From positions 1 to 11,851 of the forward strand of contig CANIFK010000084.1 of assembly GCA_947466555.1 (NCBI GenBank): a stretch of DNA of 11,851 nt, written 5' to 3'. A program made the translations under genes and the position numbers. Source of the DNA: Acidobacteriota bacterium. Its GTDB lineage: Bacteria > Acidobacteriota > Terriglobia > Bryobacterales > Bryobacteraceae. Below, piece by piece: positions 5,457 to 11,851 of the stretch. Each line of letters begins with the position of its first letter. Position 1 is the first letter of the stretch. Below the pieces are notes generated by a model. It was not told where the DNA came from, did no database searches, and worked only from the letters and a program-made list of their open reading frames with translations.

Positions 5457-5882
5457 TTACCGCACGAAGCGCAGCCAATACTGCCCGGTGCCCTTGTCTA
5501 GTAAATAGGCCACCGTCCGCAGAAACGCAGGCTCGGTCTCCGGCGAATGGATCTGGTCCGACGCCGGGCCTCCGAACAACCGCAGTTCGCCCGCGCCATA
5601 CAACGCCAGGTACTCCTCCGGCGTTGCCAATACGCGCTGTTCCAATCCAGCCGGCACCGCCACCGCCCGCGGCGTTCCGCGCAGAACACGACGCCGCATT
5701 TCGTCATCCGGCGCGCAGATCAGATGGCGCCACCCGCCGGACTGATCGTGATCCATGAAAACATACCAACGCCCGTGGCGATAGAGGAACAAGCTGTCCC
5801 CACTCCGCACCGCGCGCCCCGGCAGCGCCGCCTCGGCCAGCAGCGCGGTCAGATCCTCGCTACCACATGTGGTAGAAGCCAT
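5457..5882 (-). CDS. Hypothetical protein, 141 residues, coupled to an ABC ATPase
   Basis: I do not recognise the family. The chain is soluble, with no signal peptide or membrane segment. An aromatic-rich stretch (about 30-55: FLYRHGRWYVFMDHDQSGGW) reads as paired beta strands, and the C-terminal half is mixed (EEYLALYGAGELRLFGG, then FLRTVAYLLDKGTGQYWLRFVR). The ATG at 5880-5882 lies inside the end of the ATPase gene (23-bp overlap, different frame) with GGAG 7 nt upstream, so the two are translationally coupled and probably work together. Its stop is 18 nt ahead of the split tRNA-Ile. Coding is supported by the overlap, the SD and the absence of another gene in the interval. Confidence 0.7.
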   Translation of the reverse strand: MASTTCGSEDLTALLAEAALPGRAVRSGDSLFLYRHGRWYVFMDHDQSGGWRHLICAPDDEMRRRVLRGTPRAVAVPAGLEQRVLATPEEYLALYGAGELRLFGGPASDQIHSPETEPAFLRTVAYLLDKGTGQYWLRFVR

Positions 5883-6651
5883 CGCGTTGCTCCACGGTGA
5901 TCGGCATGCCGAACAGTTCGCTCAACCGTTCCGCCGTCAGCATCTCCCGTTTCGGCCCGTCCTGGAACACCTTCCCATTGCGCATGCAGATCACGCGATC
6001 GATCTCCGGAATGATATCGGGCAAGTGGTGCGTCACCAGAATCACGGCCACGCCCGTCTGCGCCAGTTTCCGCATGGCATCGCGCAGTTCGGCCATCGCC
6101 CGGATGTCCAGGCTGTTGGTCGGCTCGTCGAGCAACAACGCCTTCGGCGAATGCGCCAACGCCCGGGCAATCACCGCCCGCCGCGCCTCGCCCGATGACA
6201 ACTCCGTCATCAGCCGCTCCCGCAGGTGCCGGATCTCCAGGTAGTCCAACAACTCCTCGGCCCGCGCCTCCATCTCCGGAGTAACCGGATGATACGGCCA
6301 GATGCCGACGCTGGAATGAAAGCCGGAGAGGATGGTTTCAAACACCGAATAGGGCTGCGTGCACAGTTGCACCAGGTCATTGGTGACGATCCCCATCCAG
6401 GAACGCAGTTCCCAAACATTCCAGATTTGCTGCCCCAAAATGCGCATTTCGCACCGCGGCGGAGGCCAGCGAGTGTACAGTTCACGGGTGACGGTCTTGA
6501 TCAGCGTGGATTTCCCGGAGCCGTTCGGCCCGACAATGGCGACGTTTTCGCCCGTGCTAATCGTTAAGTTAATGTCATCCAGGGCCAGCTGTTCGTCCCG
6601 ATAAACAGTGACGTGTTTCCAGCTGATGAATTCTTTGTTAGACGCAATCAT
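5860..6651 (-). CDS. ABC-type ATPase, single soluble nucleotide-binding subunit (YlmA-like)
   Basis: A 263-residue ATP-binding cassette protein. Counting from the ATG at 6651: Walker A GPNGSGKST at 41-49, signature LSSGE at 151-155, Walker B ALLLDEP at 171-177, and an H-loop VTHH with its His at 208-209. The Q-loop region reads GIVTNDLVQ, without a Gln at the usual place. The run of motifs and the C-terminal pattern around VTHH and RVICMRNGKV resemble B. subtilis YlmA-type stand-alone ATPases as I recall them. No permease or binding protein is adjacent, so it may pair with a distant permease or do a non-transport job. An in-frame TTG at 6670-6672 would add seven residues; neither start has an SD, so ATG is preferred. 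It overlaps the next gene by 23 bp and is divergent from the receptor at 6714. Confidence 0.88.
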   Translation of the reverse strand: MIASNKEFISWKHVTVYRDEQLALDDINLTISTGENVAIVGPNGSGKSTLIKTVTRELYTRWPPPRCEMRILGQQIWNVWELRSWMGIVTNDLVQLCTQPYSVFETILSGFHSSVGIWPYHPVTPEMEARAEELLDYLEIRHLRERLMTELSSGEARRAVIARALAHSPKALLLDEPTNSLDIRAMAELRDAMRKLAQTGVAVILVTHHLPDIIPEIDRVICMRNGKVFQDGPKREMLTAERLSELFGMPITVEQRDGFYHMW

Positions 6652-6667
6652 GAGGCCAAAGGTTTCG

Positions 6668-6673
6668 TACAAT
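6668..6673 (+). promoter_or_regulatory. Possible -10 box of the receptor gene
   Basis: TACAAT matches the -10 consensus in five of six bases and sits 40 bp before the receptor ATG. No good -35 is found at 16-18 bp upstream, so this is weak. The leader that would follow has a 5-bp inverted repeat AAGCC/GGCTT (6684-6688, 6694-6698) just ahead of the ribosome site GGAG (6701-6704). Confidence 0.25.
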
Positions 6674-6713
6674 TAAAGGTATCAAGCCGTTAAGGCTTCA
6701 GGAGAAAGAAAGT

Positions 6714-9700
6714 ATGAACCAAGTACGTTTGCTGGGAGCGCTGATGCTCGCCCTGCTGCTTGGCACGTGTACGCTATTCGCGCAGTCGGATAGTACGTCC
6801 GTGTCGGGCACAATCACCGACCCTTCGGGTGCGGCGGTTGCCAACGCCAAGGTTGTCGTTAAAAACCAAAATACCGGTGCTGTTCGCGAAGTCACCACGA
6901 ACCTGTCCGGAACCTACATTATCCCGTCCATCCAGTCCGGCATCTACACCATGACCGTGGAAGTCTCGGGCTTCAAGAAGTTTGAATCCAAGGGCAACAA
7001 GTTCGACGCCGCTGCGCCGAGCACGATTAACGCCGTGATGCAGGTCGGTACCGTTACCGACACGATCACCGTCGAAGCCCAGGTCGGAGCCATCCAGACC
7101 GAAACCTCCGCCCTCGGCAAGCTCGTCGAAGGCAAGCAGGTTTCCGATCTGCAGCTCAACGGCCGCAACCCGCTGTTCCTCTCCCTGCTGAAGCCGGGCG
7201 TGCGCGGCGGTTCGCTGGCGAACTTCGACTACGGTTTGACCACCGGCGGTCTGCAGATCAACGGCAGCCGCACCCAGGACAACCTCATCGCCTTCGACGG
7301 CGCTGTCGGCGTCCGCACCCGTTCCAACGGCACCTCCATCGGCACCGCCGATCTGGACGCCGTGCAGGAAGTGCAGATCCTCACCGCGAACTACCCCGCT
7401 GAATACGGCCGTTCGGCCGGCGGCCAGGTGCGCATTGTTACCAAGACCGGTGGCCAGCAGTTCCACGGCGCCGCTTATGAGTACATCCGCAACTCCGCCA
7501 CCAACGCCAACAGCTGGTCCCGTAACCGCGCCGGCCAGGCGATCGTGCCCGACAAGTTCAACCAGTTCGGCTGGAACCTGAACGGCCCCATCACCATCCC
7601 CGGTATGTTCAACAAGGATCGCAACAAGCTGTTCTTCTTCGTTGGCCAGGAATGGGTGAAGCGCCGTACCGACGCCACCAACTTCCGCGTGGTCCCCACC
7701 GTGAAGATGAAGAATGCGGACTTCAGCGAACTGCTGTCGGCCAATCCGTTCTTCAACTCGCCGCAGATCATTCGCGATGCCAGCGGCACGCCCTACCCGG
7801 GCAACATCATTCCCCAGGCCCAGACCAGCAAGAACGGCATGGCGCTCCTGAGCGTCTATCCGAGCCCGAACCTGGCTATTCCGCAGGGCGCGAACAACTA
7901 CTTCGCCGCCGGCGCCGCCCCGGTGAATCAGCGCAAGGACACGATCTCGGCCGACTATCTGCCCACGCAGAAGGACTCGATCAAGTTCCGGTCCAGCCTC
8001 TATCACTACAACGACATCAATCCGTTCCAGACCAACTTCCTGTTGGCGGATCGCTTGATCGACCGTCCGAACCAGACCGCCTCGGTGAACTGGACCCGCA
8101 CCATCAACCCCACCACGGTCAACGAGTTCCTCATCAGCGCCAGCCGCGATCAGGTCCGCCTGAAGATGAACCTCACGCCGAAGTTGGATCGCACCACCTA
8201 CGGCATCAACTACCCCTACATCTTCCCCGTTGGCAAAGATCTGCAGAACAAACTGCCGACCGTTGACATCGCCGGCTTCCAGACCTATACGGGCTCCCCG
8301 TATCCGTCCAGCTCCGCCGGTCCGATCTACAACATCTCCAACAACACCACGAAGATCATCGGCAAGCACAGCGTGAAGTTCGGCATCATGTTCGAACGCG
8401 CCGGCCAGAACGACTATGACCAGATCAACGTCAACGGCGTTCCCGGCGGTTCCGACAACCAGAACGGCCGCTTCGTGTTCATCAACGCTCGTCCGGGCGG
8501 TTCCGGCACGGCCATCTCCGACGCTGCTCGCGGCCTCTTCAGCACCTATGCCGAAATCGGCATCCGTTCCTACACCCCGTATCGCGGACACATGTTCGAA
8601 TACTACCTGCAGGACAGCTGGAAGGTGAATGACAAGTTGAAGATCGAGTACGGCTTCCGCCACTCGCTCATTCAGCCCTACTACTCGCTGTGGAGCAACA
8701 TGACCGTGTTCGATCCGAAGTTCTACGATCCGGCCAAGGCCATCAACGTTAACCCCACCACGGGTAACCCGATCCCCGGCACCGGCGACGCCTACAACGG
8801 CGTGGTCATCCCGGGCTCCGGCTGGCCCGATGCTGCGAAGGGCCGTGTGCCGATCGCCTCCACCGGCGAATTCGACCGTCTCTTCCGCGGCGTCTCCAAG
8901 AGCTACTCCCAGGTCCAGAAGAACCTGATTCAGCCCCGTCTCGGTATCGCTTACCAGATGGACCAGAAGACGGTTGTCCGCGCCGGTGTCGGCCGCTACT
9001 CCACGCGCCTCGGCGTGTCGGATTCGGTCTTCCTCGGTGGCAACCCGCCGCTGCAGCCCATCGCCTCGATCCCCAACGGCAGCGTTGACAATCCGGGCGG
9101 CGGCTCTCTGGCCACCTTCCCCTTGTCGATCAACACGCAGGATCCGATCTTCAAGAACCCGGAAGCCTACAACTGGAACCTCACCGTGGAACGCGAAATC
9201 GGTATGAAGACGGTTCTCGAAGTCAGCTATGTGGGCCGCAAAGGTCTGCATGCTCAGCGCGAACGCAACATGAATCAGCTGCTGCCCGGTACGCGTCAGG
9301 CGAACCCCGGCATCAACGAAAACGCGTTGCGCCCGTTCCGCGGCTTCGGTCCCATCCGCATCACCAATAACGAATCGACCTCGTTCTACCAGGGCCTCCA
9401 GCTCGGCCTGAACCGTCGCTTCTCCAACGGCTTCAGCTATGGCTTCGCCTATACGCTGGCCAAGTCCTCCGACGGTGGCTCCGGCCAGCGCGACATCCTT
9501 CCGAACGCCTTCGACGCTTCCGCGCTCTGGGGCCCCTCGGACTTCGATACGCGCCACGTTGCTGTGATCAACTTCATCTACGAACTGCCGTTCTTTAAGT
9601 CCGCGCAGGGTATGCAGAAGACGATCCTCGGCGGCTGGCAGGTCTCCGGTGTGACGCAGTTCCAGACCGGTACCCCCGGCTCCGTGGCCACTGGCGATGA

Positions 9701-10133
9701 CTTCGCCGGCGTCGGCACCGGCTCCGGTTCCCAGCTGTGGCAGCTCAACGGCAGCGTGAAGGTGAACGGCCAGTTCACCAACCCTGGCGAAGGCATCTCC
9801 ACCAGCTACATCACCATCCCGCGCGATGCCTCCGGCCGGCAGCAGCTCTACTCGCAGCCCACCGCTGGTACCTTCGTGAAGGATCGGTTGCGCAACATCA
9901 TGTACGGCCCTGGCTTCCAGAACTGGAACTTGTCGCTCTTCAAGAACTTCAAGATCCAGGAACGCGTGAACATCCAGCTCCGTGCCGATGGCTACAACTT
10001 CGTCAACCACCCGAACTGGGGCGGCTCGACGGGCGGCGGTCTCGATCGCAACCCGAACAGCGGCACCTTCGGTCAGGTTACGGCCAAGGGCGGCGAACGC
10101 AACATGCAGTTCGGCCTCCGCATCGGCTTCTAA
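6714..10133 (+). CDS. TonB-dependent receptor, Oar-like, with carboxypeptidase-regulatory-like N-terminal domain
   Basis: An 1139-residue outer-membrane protein. Residues 1-23 are a signal peptide ending CTLFAQ. Residues 28-110 form a CarboxypepD_reg-like beta-sandwich (SGTITDPSGAAVANAKV, then GTYIIPSIQSGIYTMTVEVSGF). The plug follows, with LNGRNPLFLSLLKPGVRGG, NGSRTQDNLIAFDG and ANYPAEYGRSAGGQVRIVTKTGG. From about 250 on is a large beta-barrel that ends MQFGLRIGF, a terminal Phe as expected for Bam-assembled barrels. Such receptors occur in many copies in Acidobacteria and are thought to import oligosaccharides or other large ligands; the ligand here is unknown. The ATG has GGAG at a 9-nt gap. 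Codon use is markedly more biased than in the neighbours (AAC, CGC, CTG, ATC), and with the strong terminator suggests high expression. No partner SusD-like or TonB gene is in the window. Confidence 0.95.
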   Translation: MNQVRLLGALMLALLLGTCTLFAQSDSTSVSGTITDPSGAAVANAKVVVKNQNTGAVREVTTNLSGTYIIPSIQSGIYTMTVEVSGFKKFESKGNKFDAAAPSTINAVMQVGTVTDTITVEAQVGAIQTETSALGKLVEGKQVSDLQLNGRNPLFLSLLKPGVRGGSLANFDYGLTTGGLQINGSRTQDNLIAFDGAVGVRTRSNGTSIGTADLDAVQEVQILTANYPAEYGRSAGGQVRIVTKTGGQQFHGAAYEYIRNSATNANSWSRNRAGQAIVPDKFNQFGWNLNGPITIPGMFNKDRNKLFFFVGQEWVKRRTDATNFRVVPTVKMKNADFSELLSANPFFNSPQIIRDASGTPYPGNIIPQAQTSKNGMALLSVYPSPNLAIPQGANNYFAAGAAPVNQRKDTISADYLPTQKDSIKFRSSLYHYNDINPFQTNFLLADRLIDRPNQTASVNWTRTINPTTVNEFLISASRDQVRLKMNLTPKLDRTTYGINYPYIFPVGKDLQNKLPTVDIAGFQTYTGSPYPSSSAGPIYNISNNTTKIIGKHSVKFGIMFERAGQNDYDQINVNGVPGGSDNQNGRFVFINARPGGSGTAISDAARGLFSTYAEIGIRSYTPYRGHMFEYYLQDSWKVNDKLKIEYGFRHSLIQPYYSLWSNMTVFDPKFYDPAKAINVNPTTGNPIPGTGDAYNGVVIPGSGWPDAAKGRVPIASTGEFDRLFRGVSKSYSQVQKNLIQPRLGIAYQMDQKTVVRAGVGRYSTRLGVSDSVFLGGNPPLQPIASIPNGSVDNPGGGSLATFPLSINTQDPIFKNPEAYNWNLTVEREIGMKTVLEVSYVGRKGLHAQRERNMNQLLPGTRQANPGINENALRPFRGFGPIRITNNESTSFYQGLQLGLNRRFSNGFSYGFAYTLAKSSDGGSGQRDILPNAFDASALWGPSDFDTRHVAVINFIYELPFFKSAQGMQKTILGGWQVSGVTQFQTGTPGSVATGDDFAGVGTGSGSQLWQLNGSVKVNGQFTNPGEGISTSYITIPRDASGRQQLYSQPTAGTFVKDRLRNIMYGPGFQNWNLSLFKNFKIQERVNIQLRADGYNFVNHPNWGGSTGGGLDRNPNSGTFGQVTAKGGERNMQFGLRIGF

Positions 10134-10153
10134 CCAGGACGATCAACCAAACC

Positions 10154-10183
10154 AAAAGGGCCACCCGCAAGGGTGGCCCTTTT
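10154..10183. terminator. Perfect 13-bp bidirectional terminator
   Basis: AAAAGGGCCACCC (10154-10166) pairs without a mismatch with GGGTGGCCCTTTT (10171-10183) across a GCAA loop. The flanking A and T runs make it work on both strands. It lies 20 bp after the receptor stop and one base beyond the stop of the convergent gene that ends at 10185, so it insulates the two units. Confidence 0.92.
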
Positions 10184-10184
10184 G

Positions 10185-10511
10185 CTATTTTCCCGCCAGA
10201 AAAGCCAGCGCTTCCTCGCTGAACTCCTCCACCCGCATCGTCCCCTCCGCCAGCGCCTTCGACAAAGACCACCCCAACTCCCGCACATCATTCGTATTGA
10301 ACTGCAGCCACAACTTTCGCGGCGGGCCCTCGTGAAACTTGTGGATCAACGTCGACAACTCAATCGCGTCCAGCTCCCCCGCCCGCCATCGCGCAAACTC
10401 CACTTCCAGCTTCCCCAATTCCGCCGCCAACAGCCGCTCATGCAGCACCCCGCCCAGGTCCCGAATCTCCCGCTTCAGCGCCTTCGGCAAATTGTCCGTT
10501 CGTCGATGCAT
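10185..10511 (-). CDS. Hypothetical small charged helical protein, 108 residues
   Basis: Family not recognised. The chain is soluble, rich in Glu, Leu, Arg and Lys, and looks almost wholly alpha-helical (ALKREIRDLGGVLHERLLAAELGKLEVEFARWRAGEL, with another helix near the end). There is no signal peptide and no Cys. The ATG (10509-10511) comes 3 nt after the TGA of the upstream hydrolase gene, so the two are very probably one transcript with coupled translation; the SD is weak. The stop is adjacent to the bidirectional terminator. The helical make-up suggests a small interaction protein, but nothing shows its partner. Its link to an exported or extracytoplasmic hydrolase may be only positional. 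Confidence 0.72.
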   Translation of the reverse strand: MHRRTDNLPKALKREIRDLGGVLHERLLAAELGKLEVEFARWRAGELDAIELSTLIHKFHEGPPRKLWLQFNTNDVRELGWSLSKALAEGTMRVEEFSEEALAFLAGK

Positions 10512-10514
10512 ATC

Positions 10515-11851
10515 TCAGTTCACCAGAAAATGCACGATCCGCGCGACACCGGAAGCCATCCGCAACCGCAGCTCGTGCCGCCCCTCAGCCAGGTCCCCTT
10601 CCAACACATACGCCCAAGGAATATGCAGCCCTTTGCTCCATTTGGTCGATAACTCCTGCCGCCGCCACCCGCCTCCATCCACGCTGAACTCCACCACCCC
10701 GGCATCCGGCCCAGCCGTCACGAAGATCCCAATCCCGGCACCCTCAAATGGCAGCGTCAACACCGCCCCCGGCGCATCGCCCACGACGACAGGCACATCC
10801 ACAAACCGCGCCCGCGTGGCAGCCTTGTCCGTTGGCCGCCACGAAGCCTCAACCCGCCAGCCCGCGCCCGCCGAAGGCTCCATCAGCCGCCCGCGAAAAT
10901 ACGAACGAGCATCCAACGGCGCCGGCATCGCATGCACCCGAACACCCGCCGCCGGCTCCCGCCAAGCCGCGTCGAACAGCCGCACAATCGACCGGAAATA
11001 AACACTCTGCCCAAACGGCGAAGGATGCAGATTCACAAAATCCCGCTCCCAGTTAAACTCCCCCGCATCCATCCGGTCCGTCACCTCGCGCGCCAGATCC
11101 AACGACGCCACCCCATACCGCCCCGCCACCCGCTCATGCGACGCAATCACCTCCGGCGTCACCCCGGCCCGATACGACGCCACCTTCTCCGGATCCACAA
11201 AATGCAGCAGCACCACATCGATCGCCGGATTCACGATCCGCGCCTGCCGCACAATCCCCTCCACCCCGCGCACCTGCTCCCGCACCCCATATCCATTGGT
11301 CGCATCATTCACCGCGGCCTCCTGGAACAACAGGTCCACCGGCCCCCGCCCAAACACATCCCGCCGCAACCGGAACGCCCCCGGCGTCGACCCGGTCGAA
11401 CCAATACCCGCATTCACAAAATCAAACTTCGTCTGCGGAAATCGCTTCTTCAACCACTCACAAACCAGGTCCCGCCACCCCTTCCCCTCCGTAATCGACC
11501 CTCCCAAAAACACAACCCTCGCCTCGCCTCCCGCAGCAAACTTCGCCAGCGAATTCCGCAACCCATCGCGCAGCTTGTAGTAAGGCGCGCCATACGGCGT
11601 CAAACCCGTCCCTGCCAACCCCGCCATCCCCGGCGTGTTGCGCAAGACGAAATTCACCTCCATCCCCGCGTCATCCAATGGGAAATGGTGCCCGTTCAAC
11701 GCCGCCGGCCCGCTGGTATTCGAATACACCGAAATCGGCCCGCCCAACTCGCGATACCGCTTCGCCAGCACGGCCGTATTCTCCAATGGCGGCACAACAG
11801 CATCGGCCTCATTCACCACATGCAACAACGGCACCCGCCGCGCCACCAACG
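10515..11851 (-). CDS. Alpha/beta-hydrolase C-terminus fused to an SGNH/GDSL hydrolase, partial (5' end outside window)
   Basis: The reading frame is open to the window edge, so the N-terminus is missing; the visible part is 444 residues counted from the TTG codon at 11849. Residues 7-60 look like the end of an alpha/beta hydrolase: NEADAVVP with acid Asp16 and GHHFPLDD with His54/55. Its nucleophile Ser must lie outside the window. Residues 110-295 are an SGNH hydrolase: VVFLGGSIT with Ser118 (block I), NAGIGSTGS (block II Gly), EAAVNDATN with Asn181 (block III), and NLHPSPFG with His275 (block V). The usual Asp three residues before that His is absent (Val272), with Asp270 nearby. Residues 300-444 form a beta-rich C-terminal domain. 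A two-domain carbohydrate esterase or deacetylase is the likely role. The 108-residue gene follows after 3 nt. Confidence 0.85.
   Translation of the reverse strand, partial: LVARRVPLLHVVNEADAVVPPLENTAVLAKRYRELGGPISVYSNTSGPAALNGHHFPLDDAGMEVNFVLRNTPGMAGLAGTGLTPYGAPYYKLRDGLRNSLAKFAAGGEARVVFLGGSITEGKGWRDLVCEWLKKRFPQTKFDFVNAGIGSTGSTPGAFRLRRDVFGRGPVDLLFQEAAVNDATNGYGVREQVRGVEGIVRQARIVNPAIDVVLLHFVDPEKVASYRAGVTPEVIASHERVAGRYGVASLDLAREVTDRMDAGEFNWERDFVNLHPSPFGQSVYFRSIVRLFDAAWREPAAGVRVHAMPAPLDARSYFRGRLMEPSAGAGWRVEASWRPTDKAATRARFVDVPVVVGDAPGAVLTLPFEGAGIGIFVTAGPDAGVVEFSVDGGGWRRQELSTKWSKGLHIPWAYVLEGDLAEGRHELRLRMASGVARIVHFLVN

Noticed and set aside
5162..5758. Plus-strand ORF of 198 codons starting MVGPVGLEPTT
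   Set aside because: It is the antisense reading of the split tRNA-Ile, its intron and the 141-residue gene. The VGLEPTT start is the typical false peptide from a tRNA 3' end read backwards.
6774..10010. Minus-strand ORF of 1078 codons inside the receptor gene
   Set aside because: Long antisense frames arise from strong codon bias in G+C-rich genes. The opposite strand has a signal peptide, plug and barrel motifs, an SD and a terminator, and this frame has none.

Overview
The window looks like chromosomal DNA from an acidobacterium of the Solibacter/Bryobacter kind. This is inferred from gene content, not from a database hit. The signs are a very large Oar-type TonB-dependent receptor with an N-terminal carboxypeptidase-regulatory-like domain, a Tat-exported enolase-superfamily protein, an alpha/beta-hydrolase plus SGNH-hydrolase fusion, and high G+C. 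No transposase, phage gene or CRISPR array is visible.

Left part (1-3171): a tRNA-Ala(GGC) with its terminator, then a divergent pair. Leftward is a Tat-signal mandelate-racemase/dehydratase-like enzyme. Rightward is a secreted protein of three homologous beta-rich repeats with an 18-19 unit Asn/Ser/Gly heptad tail. Middle left (3217-4973): a PfkB sugar kinase whose start codon lies inside a long inverted repeat. It converges with, and overlaps by 25 bp, a membrane protein carrying a CxxC peroxiredoxin-like domain.

Centre (4999-5438) holds the two most interesting elements. Bases 4999-5163 of the plus strand fold into a long nested rod ending in a terminator-like hairpin and eight T, which suggests an unrecognised small RNA or structured leader. 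Immediately next to it, on the minus strand, is a split tRNA-Ile(CAU) interrupted after the anticodon by a 200-nt sequence with the hallmarks of a self-splicing group I (IC3-like) intron. As I recall it, the site and type match the Azoarcus tRNA-Ile intron. The split tRNA lies 18 nt behind a two-gene unit of a soluble ABC ATPase and an unknown 141-residue protein, and may be co-transcribed with it.

Right part (6714-11851): the large outer-membrane receptor ends at a perfect 13-bp bidirectional terminator. It converges with a two-gene minus-strand unit of a partial hydrolase fusion and a small unknown helical protein.

G/C skew of the plus strand flips from G-rich to C-rich at about 3.2 kb irrespective of gene direction, which may mark a rearrangement junction or a replichore boundary. 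Apart from 4974-5162, all intergenic gaps are short.
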